This document shows positions 14,181 to 27,100 of a stretch of DNA of 64,000 nucleotides, one piece after another. The notes under the pieces are model-generated. The model saw only the letters and a program-made list of their open reading frames with translations. It did no database searches and was not told where the DNA came from. The stretch lies in assembly GCF_021130785.1 (NCBI RefSeq), contig NC_060207.1, forward strand, positions 195,808,001 through 195,872,000, read 5' to 3'. Source of the stretch: Homalodisca vitripennis. Lineage: Eukaryota > Arthropoda > Insecta > Hemiptera > Cicadellidae. The position numbers and the translations under genes are program-made. How positions within the stretch are numbered: the stretch's first letter is position 1; each line of letters starts with the position of its first letter.

Positions 14181-17100
14181 GTAATATGGTGCTTTTTGGT
14201 TTTCAAACAATCCAGACTTTAATTAATTAGTACAACAGCAACTGCTTGCACATAGTTTTGGGTAAGTCTCGTATGTAGCAAAATTGCGGCAATTCATTTT
14301 AGAGTCTGCATAAAAGATGTTTTATATCAGTCATTTCACAAAGATAAATCCAAAGCGACTCTTGAAAAAAAAATTTTAAGCAGCATTTATTTCTTTTATA
14401 GTTTCAAGATTCTAGCCATTTGAATTTAATAATAGCAAAATGAATCATTAAAAATAATATGTTTGTAATTTTAATTGCGGACTAGTTATTGCAAATAAAT
14501 CAATTCCACCTTTATGCAAATGAATTTGTTTCGTTAAAATACTTGTTGTGTTATAAGTTATGTGTGGAAACTACACATGTAAACTAATAGTGATCTCAGG
14601 TTTAGAATTCCGAGATGAATAATCTCTTGTGAAGTTAAACTTTCTTCCGACTGAGCCGGAAGGGATTAAATATTTTTGTTAGGTTATAAAAAATAGAAAA
14701 AAATATATTTTTAAAACGATAGTCTGCCAACTAGTGGATAGAACAGCAAGACAGTTCCTCAAGAGTGTATGCGGGCAGATATTTTTGCATGTTGTAATAA
14801 ATGTAATTAAGTTCACAAAAATAGGAAAATGTTGTAGAAATTTTGATCCATTACAAAATTTATTAATACAAGCAAATTATTTTTTTCAAAAGTAACTTAC
14901 AACTCTCTAAACTAAAATATGATAACATAATGCTTTATGTCAAAAAACAATCATTAGCAAGAAGCTTTATGCAAAAAAATATTGAATAGCTCCAGACATT
15001 TTACAAAAACATCAATGAGAATAAGCATAAAAATAATAAACTTTACTTCTAATTAAATAGGTCAAGAGCTAGGTTCTCTAACAATGAAGATTCTCCACAA
15101 AAATCTAACACTATTTTCATTTGACACATTTAAATGAAGTTAATTATCGTTAAAGGTAACTCATATAAAACTTTACAACAATACCGCTTCCTATAAATTT
15201 GAATACGTTCATAATGTTTGAGTGTTAACCAACAACATACTGGTATGTTAAAATAAATTGCAACACTATAAACAATTAACCTCTGCTAGCATTGCTTGTG
15301 GAAGAAGTGTATAGTAGCATTTCTCTGTGGTCAGGTGTCTTTTTACTTTCATACCTCTGATTTATGGTGTGTAATCTACAATAATACCACTTTTTTTCCG
15401 TATTAAAAAAAAGTCTTATATATTTTAAAATGTTTTAATAAAAATATTATTTTTTATAAATCAGCTGTAAATACGCCTTACAGTCAAGGAATTTTTATAA
15501 TTTTTGTCATTTCCTGGCTTAACCTGAAATTCAACTTATAAAAATATCGTTTGACAGTTATTGTGTGTGTATGTACAATACAAAACTGCAATGGACTGGG
15601 ATATTGATTTACTTGTACCGGAGCTGAAGTTAACTTCAACTGGCTTTGTCTCGTTCAAGATTTTATAGCTGCGTCTTCCTACGGTCAAGAGTCTTGTGAC
15701 TTGGTCTGCTCCTGATTTATATCTGTACTTCACTTTACTACATTACCACTGACTTGTACTTGTTTGTTAACCGTGGTTTAATCATTATTAATTACTATAC
15801 CCATTGTATAGTAAATCCTTAGGTGCGATATGTGCACCTTTTTACTGTATATATTTTACATATATTTACAGATAGATAGTTTTAAATGTTGTATTTAGAG
15901 GTTTATATATTAGTTACAAATTTGGATATGTTTTAAATTAATATGATTTTAAATATTTAAAAAGAATATCACTTATTACTTTTGAGAAGGTTGATAACGA
16001 GAATGACCTTAGCAACTTGGCTTAAAATTATAGGACCAATTGTTAAAAAATGTAATCAATGCAACTAACAATAAACACAGTTTTCCATTTTTTTTTTTTG
16101 TAATAAAATTACATTAATATTTATTAGTTTTACTGATAATAAAACCAGCAATTTACAAAACCATTACACATAATAAAGGTAACTCTGGAGAATGTGTAGT
16201 AAAATTTATTATTATTGTTTTAATTTTTCTGCATCTATAAAGTGACTTCAATGCTATATAATTGTTTTGAAAATTTTCATTTTCCCACTTGGTACGACAT
16301 TTTGTTTAAATATGGCGGCCGTTAAATTTTAAAATACATAATCGGTTATTTATGAATCAAGAGAAAAAAAAATTGTCCTGGAATTCATATAATATTTACT
16401 AAACATTGATGATAAAACAGTTTATTGGCGTGTTTAAAGGTTTTTCGATTAACTGTACGCAAATGGTATAAAGAACTTTTAATGAACAAGAAAATTGTGG
16501 GATCAAACTTGGTAAATATGAATTATATATTAAAAATAATACCTCGACTAATTTTCTTGACGCAATGTTTTTCCATTATGGTCTACCGTTTAAAAATTAA
16601 TTAAAAATTTTCATTTCATTTATTTACAATCCTGTAAATAAATAACAGTAATTCTTAATAAAATCTCTGAATCTTTTTGGTATGAGTCATTTTTTGTGTA
16701 TAATTGAACGGTTTTTCAGATAATGAGTACATAAAAATCCACGAGATGAATTTAATAATGTTTCAGTTGTAACAAAATCTATCTACTTATTTTTGACTGA
16801 ACCGGAAAATGTAATTTTTGGAATAACTGTCTCTTTTAATAAATATGACCATCAGCATGTCATTTTGTATAAGATTCCTTAGAAATCATGACACAAAACA
16901 AAGTGTTTTTTTACACTATCACTTCATTACCTTTACAATGGTCGATGCCTTTAATATGTTGAGTGTAACTTTTCATGCAATTAAACATAAAATAACACTC
17001 ACGATGCAAAATACCAGAGTAAATAATTCCGGTTTCATTGAACGAGGCTTTAACGCGAACCTGGTGGAAACATAAACGTTTATTTACCCAATTTACTGAA

Positions 17101-17288
17101 CACAGCTTTCCACTCTCTTCCCTCTCGTGAATTTGAATATCAGTTTAATACAGTATTAGCTACTGCGAAAACATACAATATATCTTGTTTGTACAGTAAT
17201 ATACACACAGTTTCTACAAATAATACGGGGTTTAGAAGTATACATTGAAGTGAATCTATATTAAAGGTCTACTTAGTTGGTTTCGGTA
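14181..17288. other. AT-rich non-coding tract
   Basis: No gene, RNA or element recognised. Open frames at 15536-15733 (minus) and 16845-17075 (plus) lack any recognisable motif. Confidence 0.5.
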
Positions 17289-20200
17289 ATTTTTTTTTTT
17301 GGGGGGGTTTTTTTTTTTTTTTAAATTTTTTAAAATTTAAAAATTTTTAAATTTTTAAAAAAAAATTAAAAATTTTTTTTTTCCTTTTTAAAAAAAATTT
17401 TTTTTAAAAAAAATTTTTTTTTTAAAAAAAAAAAAATTAAAAAACCAAAAATTTTTTCCCCCCCAAAAAGGGGGGTTTTTTTTTTGAATAAAACCCCTTT
17501 AAGGGAAAAAAAAAAATTTTTTTTTAAAAAATTTTTAAATTAACAAAATTTTCCGGGGGAAATTAAAAATTTTTTTTAGTTTTTAAAAAAAATTTTAAAA
17601 AAAAATTTTTTAAAAAAAACTTTTTTTTTTTAAAAAAAATTTTTTTTGGGGGAAATTTTTTAAAAAAAAAATTTTTTTTTTTTTAAAAAAATTTTTGGGA
17701 ATTTTAAAAAAAAAAAAAAAAAAAAATTCCTTTTTTTTCCCTTTTTTTTTTTAATTAAAACCCAAATTTAAAAAAGGAAAAGGGCCAAGGAAAAACCCCC
17801 AAAAAAAAAAAAATCCTTTAAAAATTTTTTTAAAAAAAAACCCCCAAAAAATTTTTGGGGTTTAAAAATTTTTTTTTTTTTTTAAAAAAAAACCAAAATT
17901 TTAAATTTAAAAAAAATTTTTTTTTTTTTTAAAAAAAATTTTTTTTTAATTTTTTTAAAAACCCCTTTTTTTTAAAATTTTTTTTTTAAAAAAATTTTTT
18001 TTTCCCCGGCCCCCAAAAAAAAAGGGAAAATTTTAAAAATTTTTTAAATTTAAAAAAAAAATTAAAATTTTTTTTTTTTTTAAAAACCAAAATTTTTTAA
18101 AAAAAATTTGGGGGAATTTTTTTAAGGGGGCCCCCAAAAAAAATTTAAAAAAAAAATTATTAAATTTTTTTTAAAAAAAAATTTTTTTAAAAAAACCCTT
18201 TTTTTAAATTTTTTTTTTAAAAATTAAAAAAATTTAATTTGGGTTTTTTTATTTTAATTTTGGGTTTTAATTTAAAATTTTTAATTTTTTTTTTAAAAAA
18301 TTTTTTAAAAAATTTTTTAAAAATTGGAATTTAAAAAAAAATTTTAAAAAAAAGGGGTTTTTTTTTTAAAAAAAAAAAAAACCTGGAAAAACCCCTTTTT
18401 TTTTTTTTTTAAAAAAAAAATTTTTTTTTTAAAAAAAAGGGGTTTTTTAAAAAATTTTTTTTTTTTTAAAATTGGTTTTTAAAAAAATTAAATTTTTTTT
18501 TTTAAAACCCTTTAAAAATTTTTTTTTGGGGTTTTCTTTTTAAAAAAATTTTTCCTTTAAAAAATTTTTTAAAGGGGGTTTTTTAAAAAAAAAAATTTTT
18601 TTTAAATTTTTTTTAACCCCCTTTTTCCCCCAAAAATTTTTTTAAATTTTTTTTTATAATTAAACCCAAAAAATTTTTTTTTCAAAAAAAAAAAAACCAA
18701 AAAAAAATTTTTTTTTTTTTTTAAAATTTTTTTTAAATTTAATTTTTTTTTTTTTAAAAAAATAAAAATTTTTAAAAAAAAAAAATTTTTTTTTAAAAAT
18801 TTTTTTTTTTTTAAATTTTTTTAAAAAATTTTTTTTTTTCCCCCTCCTTTTTAAAAATTTTTTTTTTGGGTAAAAGGGGGGTTTAAATTTTTAATTAAAT
18901 TTTTTTTAAAAAAAAGGTTTTTTTTTTTTTTTTAAAAAAAAATTTTTTTTTTTAAAAATTTCTTTAAAAGGGGGAAAAAAAAAAAAACCTTAAAAAAAAA
19001 AAATTTTTTTTTCCAAAAAAAAAAAAAATTTAAAAAAAATTTTTAAAAAATAAGGGGGTTTTTTTTTGGAAAATTTTAAAAATTTTTAAAAAAAAATTTT
19101 TTTTAAAAAAAAATTTTAAAAAATTAAAAATTTTTTTAAAAAAATTAATTTTTTTTTTTAAAAACCTTTTTAAACCCCCTTTTAAAAATTTTTTAAGGGT
19201 TTTTAAAAAAAAATTTTTTTTAAAAAAACCCTTTTTAAAAAAAAAAAATTTAAAAAATTTTTTATTTTTAAACCTTTTTTTTTTTTAAAAAATTTTTTAA
19301 AAAAAATTTTTTTTTAAAAATTTTTAAATTTTTTTTAAAATTTTAAAAATTTTTTTTAAAAAAAAATTTTTTTTTTAAATTAAATTTTTTAAATTTTTAA
19401 AAAAAAAAAAAATTTTTTTTTTTAAAAAAAATTTTAAAAAAATAAATTTAAAAAAAGAAAAATTTTTTTTTAAAAAAAAATTTAAATTTTAAAAACCAAA
19501 AAAATTTTTTTTTTTTTTTTTTTAAAAAAAATTTTTTTTTTTTTTTTTTAAAAAATTAAAAATTTTTTTTAAAAAAAAAAATTTTTTAAAAATTAAATTT
19601 AAAAAAAAAAAAAAAAATTTGGTTTTTTAAAAAAAAACCCCCTTTTTTAAAAAAAGGGTTTAAAATAAAAAAAAAAAAATTTTTTCCCCCCAAAAAAATT
19701 TTAAAAAAAAAATTTTTTCCCCTTTTTTTTTGGAAAAAATTTTTTTTTTTTTAAAAAAAAAAACAAAATTAAAATTTTTTTTTTAAGGGGTTTTTTGTTT
19801 TGGGGGGGGGGGGTTTTTAAAAAAAGGGGGGGGAAAAATTTTTTTAAAAATTTTTTTTTTTTTTTTCAAAAATTTTCCCAAAAATTTTAAAAAATTTTAA
19901 AAAACCCCCCCCGGGGGGGGAAAAAAAGGGGGGGAAAAAAAAAATTTTTTGGGGTTTTTTTTTTTTTGAAAAAAAGGGTTTTAAATTTTTAAATTTTAAA
20001 AAATTTTTGGGGGGAAAAAAAATAAATTTTGATTTTTTTTTTTAATTTTTTTGGTTTAAAAATTTTTTTCCCCCCCAAAAAAAAATTTTTTTTAAAATTT
20101 TAAGGGAAAAAAAAACCCCCTTTTTTTTTAAAAAAAAAAATTTTTTTTTTGGGGGTTTTTTTTTTTAAAAAAAATTTAAAAAATTTTAAAATTTTTTTTA

Positions 20201-20795
20201 ATTTTTGACTTGTTTTTTATTCCGGGAAAAAAAGTTGGGGCCAAAAACTTTTTTTGGGGTTTTTTTTTTAAAAAAAAGGAAAAACAAATTTTTTATTATT
20301 TCTTAATTTAAAAATTTTTTTTTAAAAATTTTTTTCCCCGGGGGGTTTTTTTATTTTTAAAAAATTTTAAAAGGCCCCTTTTTTTTTTTATTTTAAATTT
20401 TTTTTAAAAAATTTTTTAATTTTTTTTTTCCCCCAAAAAAAAAAATTTTTGGGGGAAAAAAAAAAATTTTTTTAAAAAAAAGGTTTTGGGGGGAAAAATT
20501 TTTTTAAAAAAAATTTTTTCCCCCCCCAAAAAATTTTTTAAAAAAAAAAACCAAAAAAAATTTTAAAAGTTTTTGGGGGGGGTTTTTTTTTTGGAAAAAA
20601 AAAAAAAAAAATTTTTCCCCCTTTTTTTTTTTTCCCTTTTTTTTTTAAAAATTTAAAAAAAAAATTTTTTTTTTTAAAAAAAAAAATTTTTAAAATTTTT
20701 TAAAAAAAAGGTTTTAAAAAAAATGAAAAAATTTTTTAAAAAAATTTTTTTTTTAAAAAAAAAAAACCTTTTTTTAAAATTTTTTTTTTTTTGGG

Positions 20796-20832
<37 letters not shown>

Positions 20833-21157
20833 GTTTTTTTTAAAAAAAATTTTTTTAAAATTTTTTTTGTAAATTTTTTTTTTTTAAAAATTTTTTTAAA
20901 AAAAAAAATTTTTTAAAAATTTTTTGGGGTTTTAAAAAATTTTTTTTAAAGGGAAAAAACCCCCAAATTTTAAAAAACTTTGGGGAAAATTTTTTTAAAA
21001 GGGTTTTTTTTTTTAAAATTTTTTTAAAAAATTTTTGGGGTTTTTTTAAAAAAATTTGGGGTTTTTGGGGGTTTTTTTTTTTCCCCAAAAAAAATTTTTT
21101 TTTAAAAAAATTTTTTGGTTTTTTTAAAAAAAAATTTTAAAAAAAAAAATTTTAAAA

Positions 21158-21201
<44 letters not shown>

Positions 21202-21262
21202 TCCCCCCCTTTTAAATTTTTTTAAAAAATTTTTTTTTTTAAAAAATTTTAAATTTTTTTTT

Positions 21263-21313
<51 letters not shown>

Positions 21314-24112
21314 TTTTTTTTTTAAAAAAAATTTTTAAAAAAAAAAAGGGGGGGAAAAAAAATTTTTTTAATTTGTTTTTAAAAAATTTTTTTTTAAAAA
21401 AAAAAGGGGGATTTAAAAAAAATTTTAAAAAATTTTTTTTTTTTTTAAAAAAAAAATTTTTTTAAAAAAAACCCTTTTGGGTTTTTTTTTAAAATTTTTT
21501 TATTTTAAAAAATATTCAAAATTTTTTTTTAATTTTTTTTTTTAAAAAAAAGGGGTTTTAAAAAAATTTTTTTTTTTTTTAAAAAAAAATTTTTTTTTTT
21601 TAAAAAATTTTTTTAAAAAAAAAAAAGTTTTTTTTTAAAAAAAAAAAAAAAATTTTTTTTTTTTTTAAATTTTAAAAAAAATTTTTTCCCCCTAAAAATA
21701 TTTTAATTTTAAAAAAAAAAATTTTTTTAAAAAAAAAAATTAAAAAAAAAAATTTTTTTTAAAAATTTTTTTTTTTTCCCCCCTTTTTTTAAAAAAAATT
21801 TTTTTTTTTTAAAAAAATTTTTTTTTTGGGAAAAAATTTTTTCCCCCAAAAAAAAAAAAAATTAAAAATTTTTTGGGGAAAAAAAAAACCCCTTTTTTAA
21901 AAAAAAATTTAAAATTTTCCCCCTTTTTAAAAAAAAAAAGGGTTTTTGGGGAAAATTTTTGGGGGTTTTTTCCCCCTTTTAAAAAAGCACCCAAAAAATT
22001 TTTTTTGGGGGAAAAAAATTTTTTAAAATTTTTCCCCCAAAAATTTCCCAAAAAAAAAATTTAAAAAAACCCCCCCTTTTTTTGGGGGAAAGGGGAAAAA
22101 AAACCTTTTAAAAATTTTCCCCTTTAAAAAATTTTTTTAAATTTTCCTTTTTAAAAACCCCCAAAAAAGTTTGGCCTTTTTTTTTCCCCCCCCCCCCCCT
22201 TTTTAAATTTTTTTAATTTTCCCTTTTTGGTTTTTCCCTTTTTTAAAAAAGGTTTTTAAAAAAATTTTTTTGGGGGGAATTTTAAAAAAAAATGTTTTTA
22301 AAAAAAAAATTAAAAAAATTTTTTTTTTTTTTTTTTTAAAAAATTTTTTTTTGCCCTTTTTTTTTAAAAAAAAAATTTTTTTTTTCCCCTTTTTTGGGGA
22401 AAAAAAATTTTAAAAAAGGTTTTTTTTTTTTTTGGGGGGGTTTTTTTAAATTTTTTTTAAAAAAATTTTTTTTTGAAATTTTTTTTTTTTTTTTTTAAAA
22501 TTTTAAATTTTAAAAACCCCAAAAATTTTTTTTGGGAAAAAAAATTTTTTTTTTAAAAAAAAAAAATTTTTTCCCAAAAAAATTTTTTTTTTTTTCCCCC
22601 TTTTTTAAAATTTTGGGGAAATTTTAAAAAAGGGGAAAAAATTTTTTTTTTTTTTAATTTTTTAAAATTTTTTTAAAAAGGGGGAAAATTTTTTTTTACC
22701 AAAAAAATTTAAAAAAATTTTTTTTTTTTTGAAAAAAAAGGAAAATTTTAAAAGGGGAAAAAGGGTTTTTTTAAAAAATAAAATTTTTTGTTTTAAAAAA
22801 AAAAAATTTTTTTTTTTTTTTTAAAAAAAACATTTTTGGTTTCCCCAAAAAAAAACCCCTTTTTAAAAAAAAATTTTTTTGGGGGGTGAAATTTTAAAGG
22901 GAAAAGGGGGAAAAAAAAATTTAAAAATTTGGGGAAAAAAAAAAAAAAAAAAAAAAATTTTTTAAAATTTTTTTTTAAATTAAAAAATTTTTTTAAAAAA
23001 AAAACCCTTTGGAAAAAAACCCCCCTTTTTTTTTTTTTTAAATTTTTAAAAAACCCGGGGGTTGGGGGGGGGATTTTTTTTTTTTAAAAACAAACCCCAA
23101 AAAATTTTTCCCCTTTTTTAAAAATTTTTTAAAAACCCCAAAAAAAATTTTTTTTTTTTTTTTTCCTTTTTTTTTTTTGTTTGGGAAAAATTTTTGAAAA
23201 ATTTTTAAAAATTTTTTTTTTTTTTTAGGGGAAAAAAAAAAATTTTTTTTTTTTTTAAAAAAAAAAAAAAAAGGGAAAAAATTTTTAAATTTTTTTAAAA
23301 AAAGTTAAAAAAAAAAAAATTTTTAAAAAAAAGGAAATTTAAAAATTTTTTTTTTTTTTTCCCCCCTTTTTTTTTTTGGGGCCCCAAAAAAAAAGGGAAA
23401 AAGGGTTTTTTATTTTTTTTTTTTGTTTTTAAAAAAAAATTTGTTTTTTTTTGGGAATTTTTTAAATTTTTTTTTTTTTTTTCGGGGTTAATTTTTAAAA
23501 TTTTAAAAAAAAAAAAAAAGGGGGGGGTTTTTGAAAAGGGGGGAAAAAAAAAAATTTTTTTTTGGGGGGGTTTTTTTAAATTTTTTTCCCTTTTTTTTTA
23601 AAAAAAAAAAATTTTTTGAATTTTTTTTTTTTTAAGGGGTTTTTTACCCGGGGGGTTTGGGGAAAAAAATTTTTTTTTTATTTTTTAAAAAAAAATTTTT
23701 AATAATTTAAAATTTTTTTTGGGGTTTTTTGTTTTATTTTTGGGGTTTTGGGGGAAAAGAAAAAATTTTTTTTTGGAAAAATTTTTTTTTTGGGTTTTTA
23801 AAAAAAATTTTTTTTTAAAAATTGGTTTTTGGGGGGGGTTTTTTTTTTTTTAAAAAATTTTTTTAAAAAATTTTTCCTTTAAAAAATTTTTTTTTTTAAA
23901 ATTTTAAAAAAAATTTTTAAAAATTTGGGGAAAATTTTTTTAAAATTTTAAAGGGGGGTTTTTCCCTTTAACCTTTTTGGGAAAAAACCTTTTTTTTTTA
24001 AAAAAATTTTTTTTTTAAATTTTTTTTTGAAAAAAAAATTTGGAAAAAATTTTAAAATTTAAAAACCCCCCCCCAAAAAAAAATTTTTTGGGGGGTTAAG
24101 GGAAAAAAAAAT

Positions 24113-24154
<42 letters not shown>

Positions 24155-27100
24155 TTTTAAAATTTAATTTTTTTAAATAAAAAATTTTTTTAAGGGGGAA
24201 AAAAATTTCCCCCCTTTTTTTTACCCGGGGGAAAAAAAAAAGGGGGGAAAAAAAAAAAAAAGGGGGGGGAAAGGGGGAAAAAATTTAAAAAAAAAATTTT
24301 TAGGGGGTTAAAAGGGGGAAAAAAAAAACCCTATTAACCCCCCCCTTTTTTTTTAAAAACCCAAAAAAATTTAAATTTTTTTTAAAATTTTTTTTTTTTT
24401 TTTTTGGGGGGGGAAAAATTTTAAAAATTTTTTTTTTTAAATTTTTTTTTGGGTTTTTAAAAAATTTTTGGAATTTTTTTAAAAAAAAATAAAATTTTTT
24501 TTTTTTAAAAAAAAAAAAATTTTTTTTTTTTTTTAAAAAATTTTTTTTTTTTTTTAAGATAAATTTTTTGGGAAAAAAAAAATTTTTTTTTTAAAAAAAT
24601 TTAAAAATTTTTTTTAAACCAAATTTTTTAAAAAAAATTTTTTAAAAAAAAATTTAAAAAAACCCCCCCCAAAATTTTTTTAAAAAAAAAAAAAATTTTG
24701 GAAAATTTTTTTCCCCCAAAAAAAAAAAATTGATTTTTTTTTAAAAGGAAAAAATTTTTTTTTAAAGGGGTTTTTTTTCCCCAAAAAAAAAAAAGTTTAA
24801 AAAAAAAAATTTTTTAATTTTTTTTTTTTAATTTTTTAAAAAAATTTTTTAAAAAAAAATTTTTTTGGGGAATTTAATTTTTAAAAAATTTTTTTTTTAA
24901 AAAATTTTAAAAAAATTTTTTTGGGTTTTTTTTTAAAAAAAAAAAAAATTTTAAAATTCTTTTCCTTTTTTCCCCCTTTTTTTTTTTTTAAATTTTAAAA
25001 ATTTTAAAATTTAAAAAAAATTTTTAAAAAAAAAAAAAAACAAGGGTTTTTAAAAATTTTCCCTTTTTTAAAAAATTTTTTTTTAAAAAAAAATTTAAAC
25101 CTTTAAAAAATTTTTTTTTTCCTTTTTCCCAAAAATTTTTTTTCTTTAAAAAAAATTTTTTTTTAAAAAATTTTTTTAAATTTTAAATTTTTTTTTTTTT
25201 TTATTTTTTTTAAAAAAAAAACCCTCGGAAACCAAAAAAAATTTTTTTTAAATTTTCCCTTTTTTTAAAAAAAAAATTTTTTTTAAAATTTTTTAATTTT
25301 CCTTTTGGTTTTTTAAAAACCCCCCCAAAAAAAAAATTAAAATTTTTTTTTTTTTAAAAAAAATTTTTTTAAAAAAAAAATTTTTTTTTTTTTAAAATTT
25401 TTTTTTTAATTTTTAAAAATTTTCCCAAAAATTTTTTTTTTCGGGGTTTTTTTTAAAAAATTTTTAAAAAAAAAAATTTTTAAATTTTTAAAAAAATTTT
25501 AAAAAAAGGGAAAAATTTTTTAAAAAAAAAAAAAAGGGTTTTTAAAAAAAAAAATTTAATTTTGGGGGGGGGTTTTAAAAAGGGTTTTGGAAGAAAATTT
25601 TAAAAAAAATTTTTTTTGGGGAAAAAAAAAATTTTTTAAAATTTTTTTTTAAAAAAAAAATTTTAAAAAATTTTTAAAATATTTAAAAATTTTTTTAAAA
25701 ATTTTTTTTTTTAATTTTTTTTAAAAAAAAAAATTTTTTTTTTTCCCCCCCCCTTTTTTTTCCCCCCCCCCCCCTTTTTTTTTTTTAAAAAGGAAGGAAA
25801 AAAAAAAAAAAATTTTTTAAAATTTAAAATTTTTTTTTGGTTTTGTTTTTTTTTAAAAAAAAAATTTTTTTTTCCCCCCAATTTTTAAAAAAAAAAAAAA
25901 ATTAAAGGAAAACCCCCCTTTTTTTTTATTTTAAAAAAATTTAAAAAAAAAAAAAAATAAATTAAAATTTTTGGGGGAAAAAAAATTAAAAAAAAAAAAA
26001 AAAAAGGGGGAAAAAAAAAACTTTTAAAAATTTTTTTTTGGGAAAAAAAAATTTTTAAATTTTTTTAAAAAAGGGTTTTTCCCTTTTTAAAGGGTTTTTA
26101 AAAAATGGAAAAGGGGAAAAAAAAAAATTTTTTTTTTTTTTAAATTCCCCCCCTTTTTTAAAAAAACTTTTTTTAAAAAAATTTAAATTTTGGCCTTTTT
26201 TTTTTTTTTAATTGGGAAAAAAAAAAAATTTTAAAAAAAAAAAATTAAAGGGGGGTTTTTTTAAAAAAAAAAAAAAAAAAAGGGCCCTTTTTTTTTTGGA
26301 AAAAAAATTAAATTTTTTTTGGGGGTTTTTTTTTTGGAAACCCCTTTTTTTGGGTTTTTTTTTTTAAAAATTTTTAAAAATTTTTTTTTTTTAAATTTTT
26401 TTGGGGTTTTTTTTGGGGGCCCAAAAAAAAATTTTAAAAACCCTTTTGTTCCAAAATTTTTTTTTAAAAAAAAAAAGAAATTTAAACCAAAAAGGGGGTT
26501 TTTTTAAAAAAAAAATTTTTTTTTTTTAAAAAAAAAAAATTTTTTTTTTTCCCAAAAAAAAATTTTAAAAAAATTTTTTTTTTTTAAAAATTTTCCTTTT
26601 TAAATTTTTTTAAAAAAAATTTTTAAAATTTTTTTTAAAAAAATTTTTTTAAATGGGGGGGAAAAAAATTTAAAATTTTGAAAAATTTTTGAACTTTTTT
26701 TTTGGGCCTTTTTGGTTAAAATTTAAAAATTGGGAAAAATTTTTTTTTTTTTTTAAAAAAAAAAGAAAATTTTTAAAAAAAAAAAATGGGAAATTTTAAA
26801 CCCCTTTTAAAATTTTCCCCCAAGGTTTTAATTTTTTGGGCCCCTTTTTTTTTTTTCCCCCCTTTTTTTTTTAAAAAATTTTTTATTTAAATTTTTTAAA
26901 AAATTTTTTAAAATTTTTTCCCCCCAATTTTTTTAAAAATTTTTTTTAAATTTTTTTTTTAAAAAATTTTTTTTTAATTTAAAAAAAAAAAACAATTTTC
27001 CCTTTTTTTTTTTTTTTTTTAAAAAATTTTTAATTTTTAAATTTTTTAATTTTAAAATTTTTTTTCCCCCAAAAAAAAAAAAATTTTTTTGGGGGGAAAA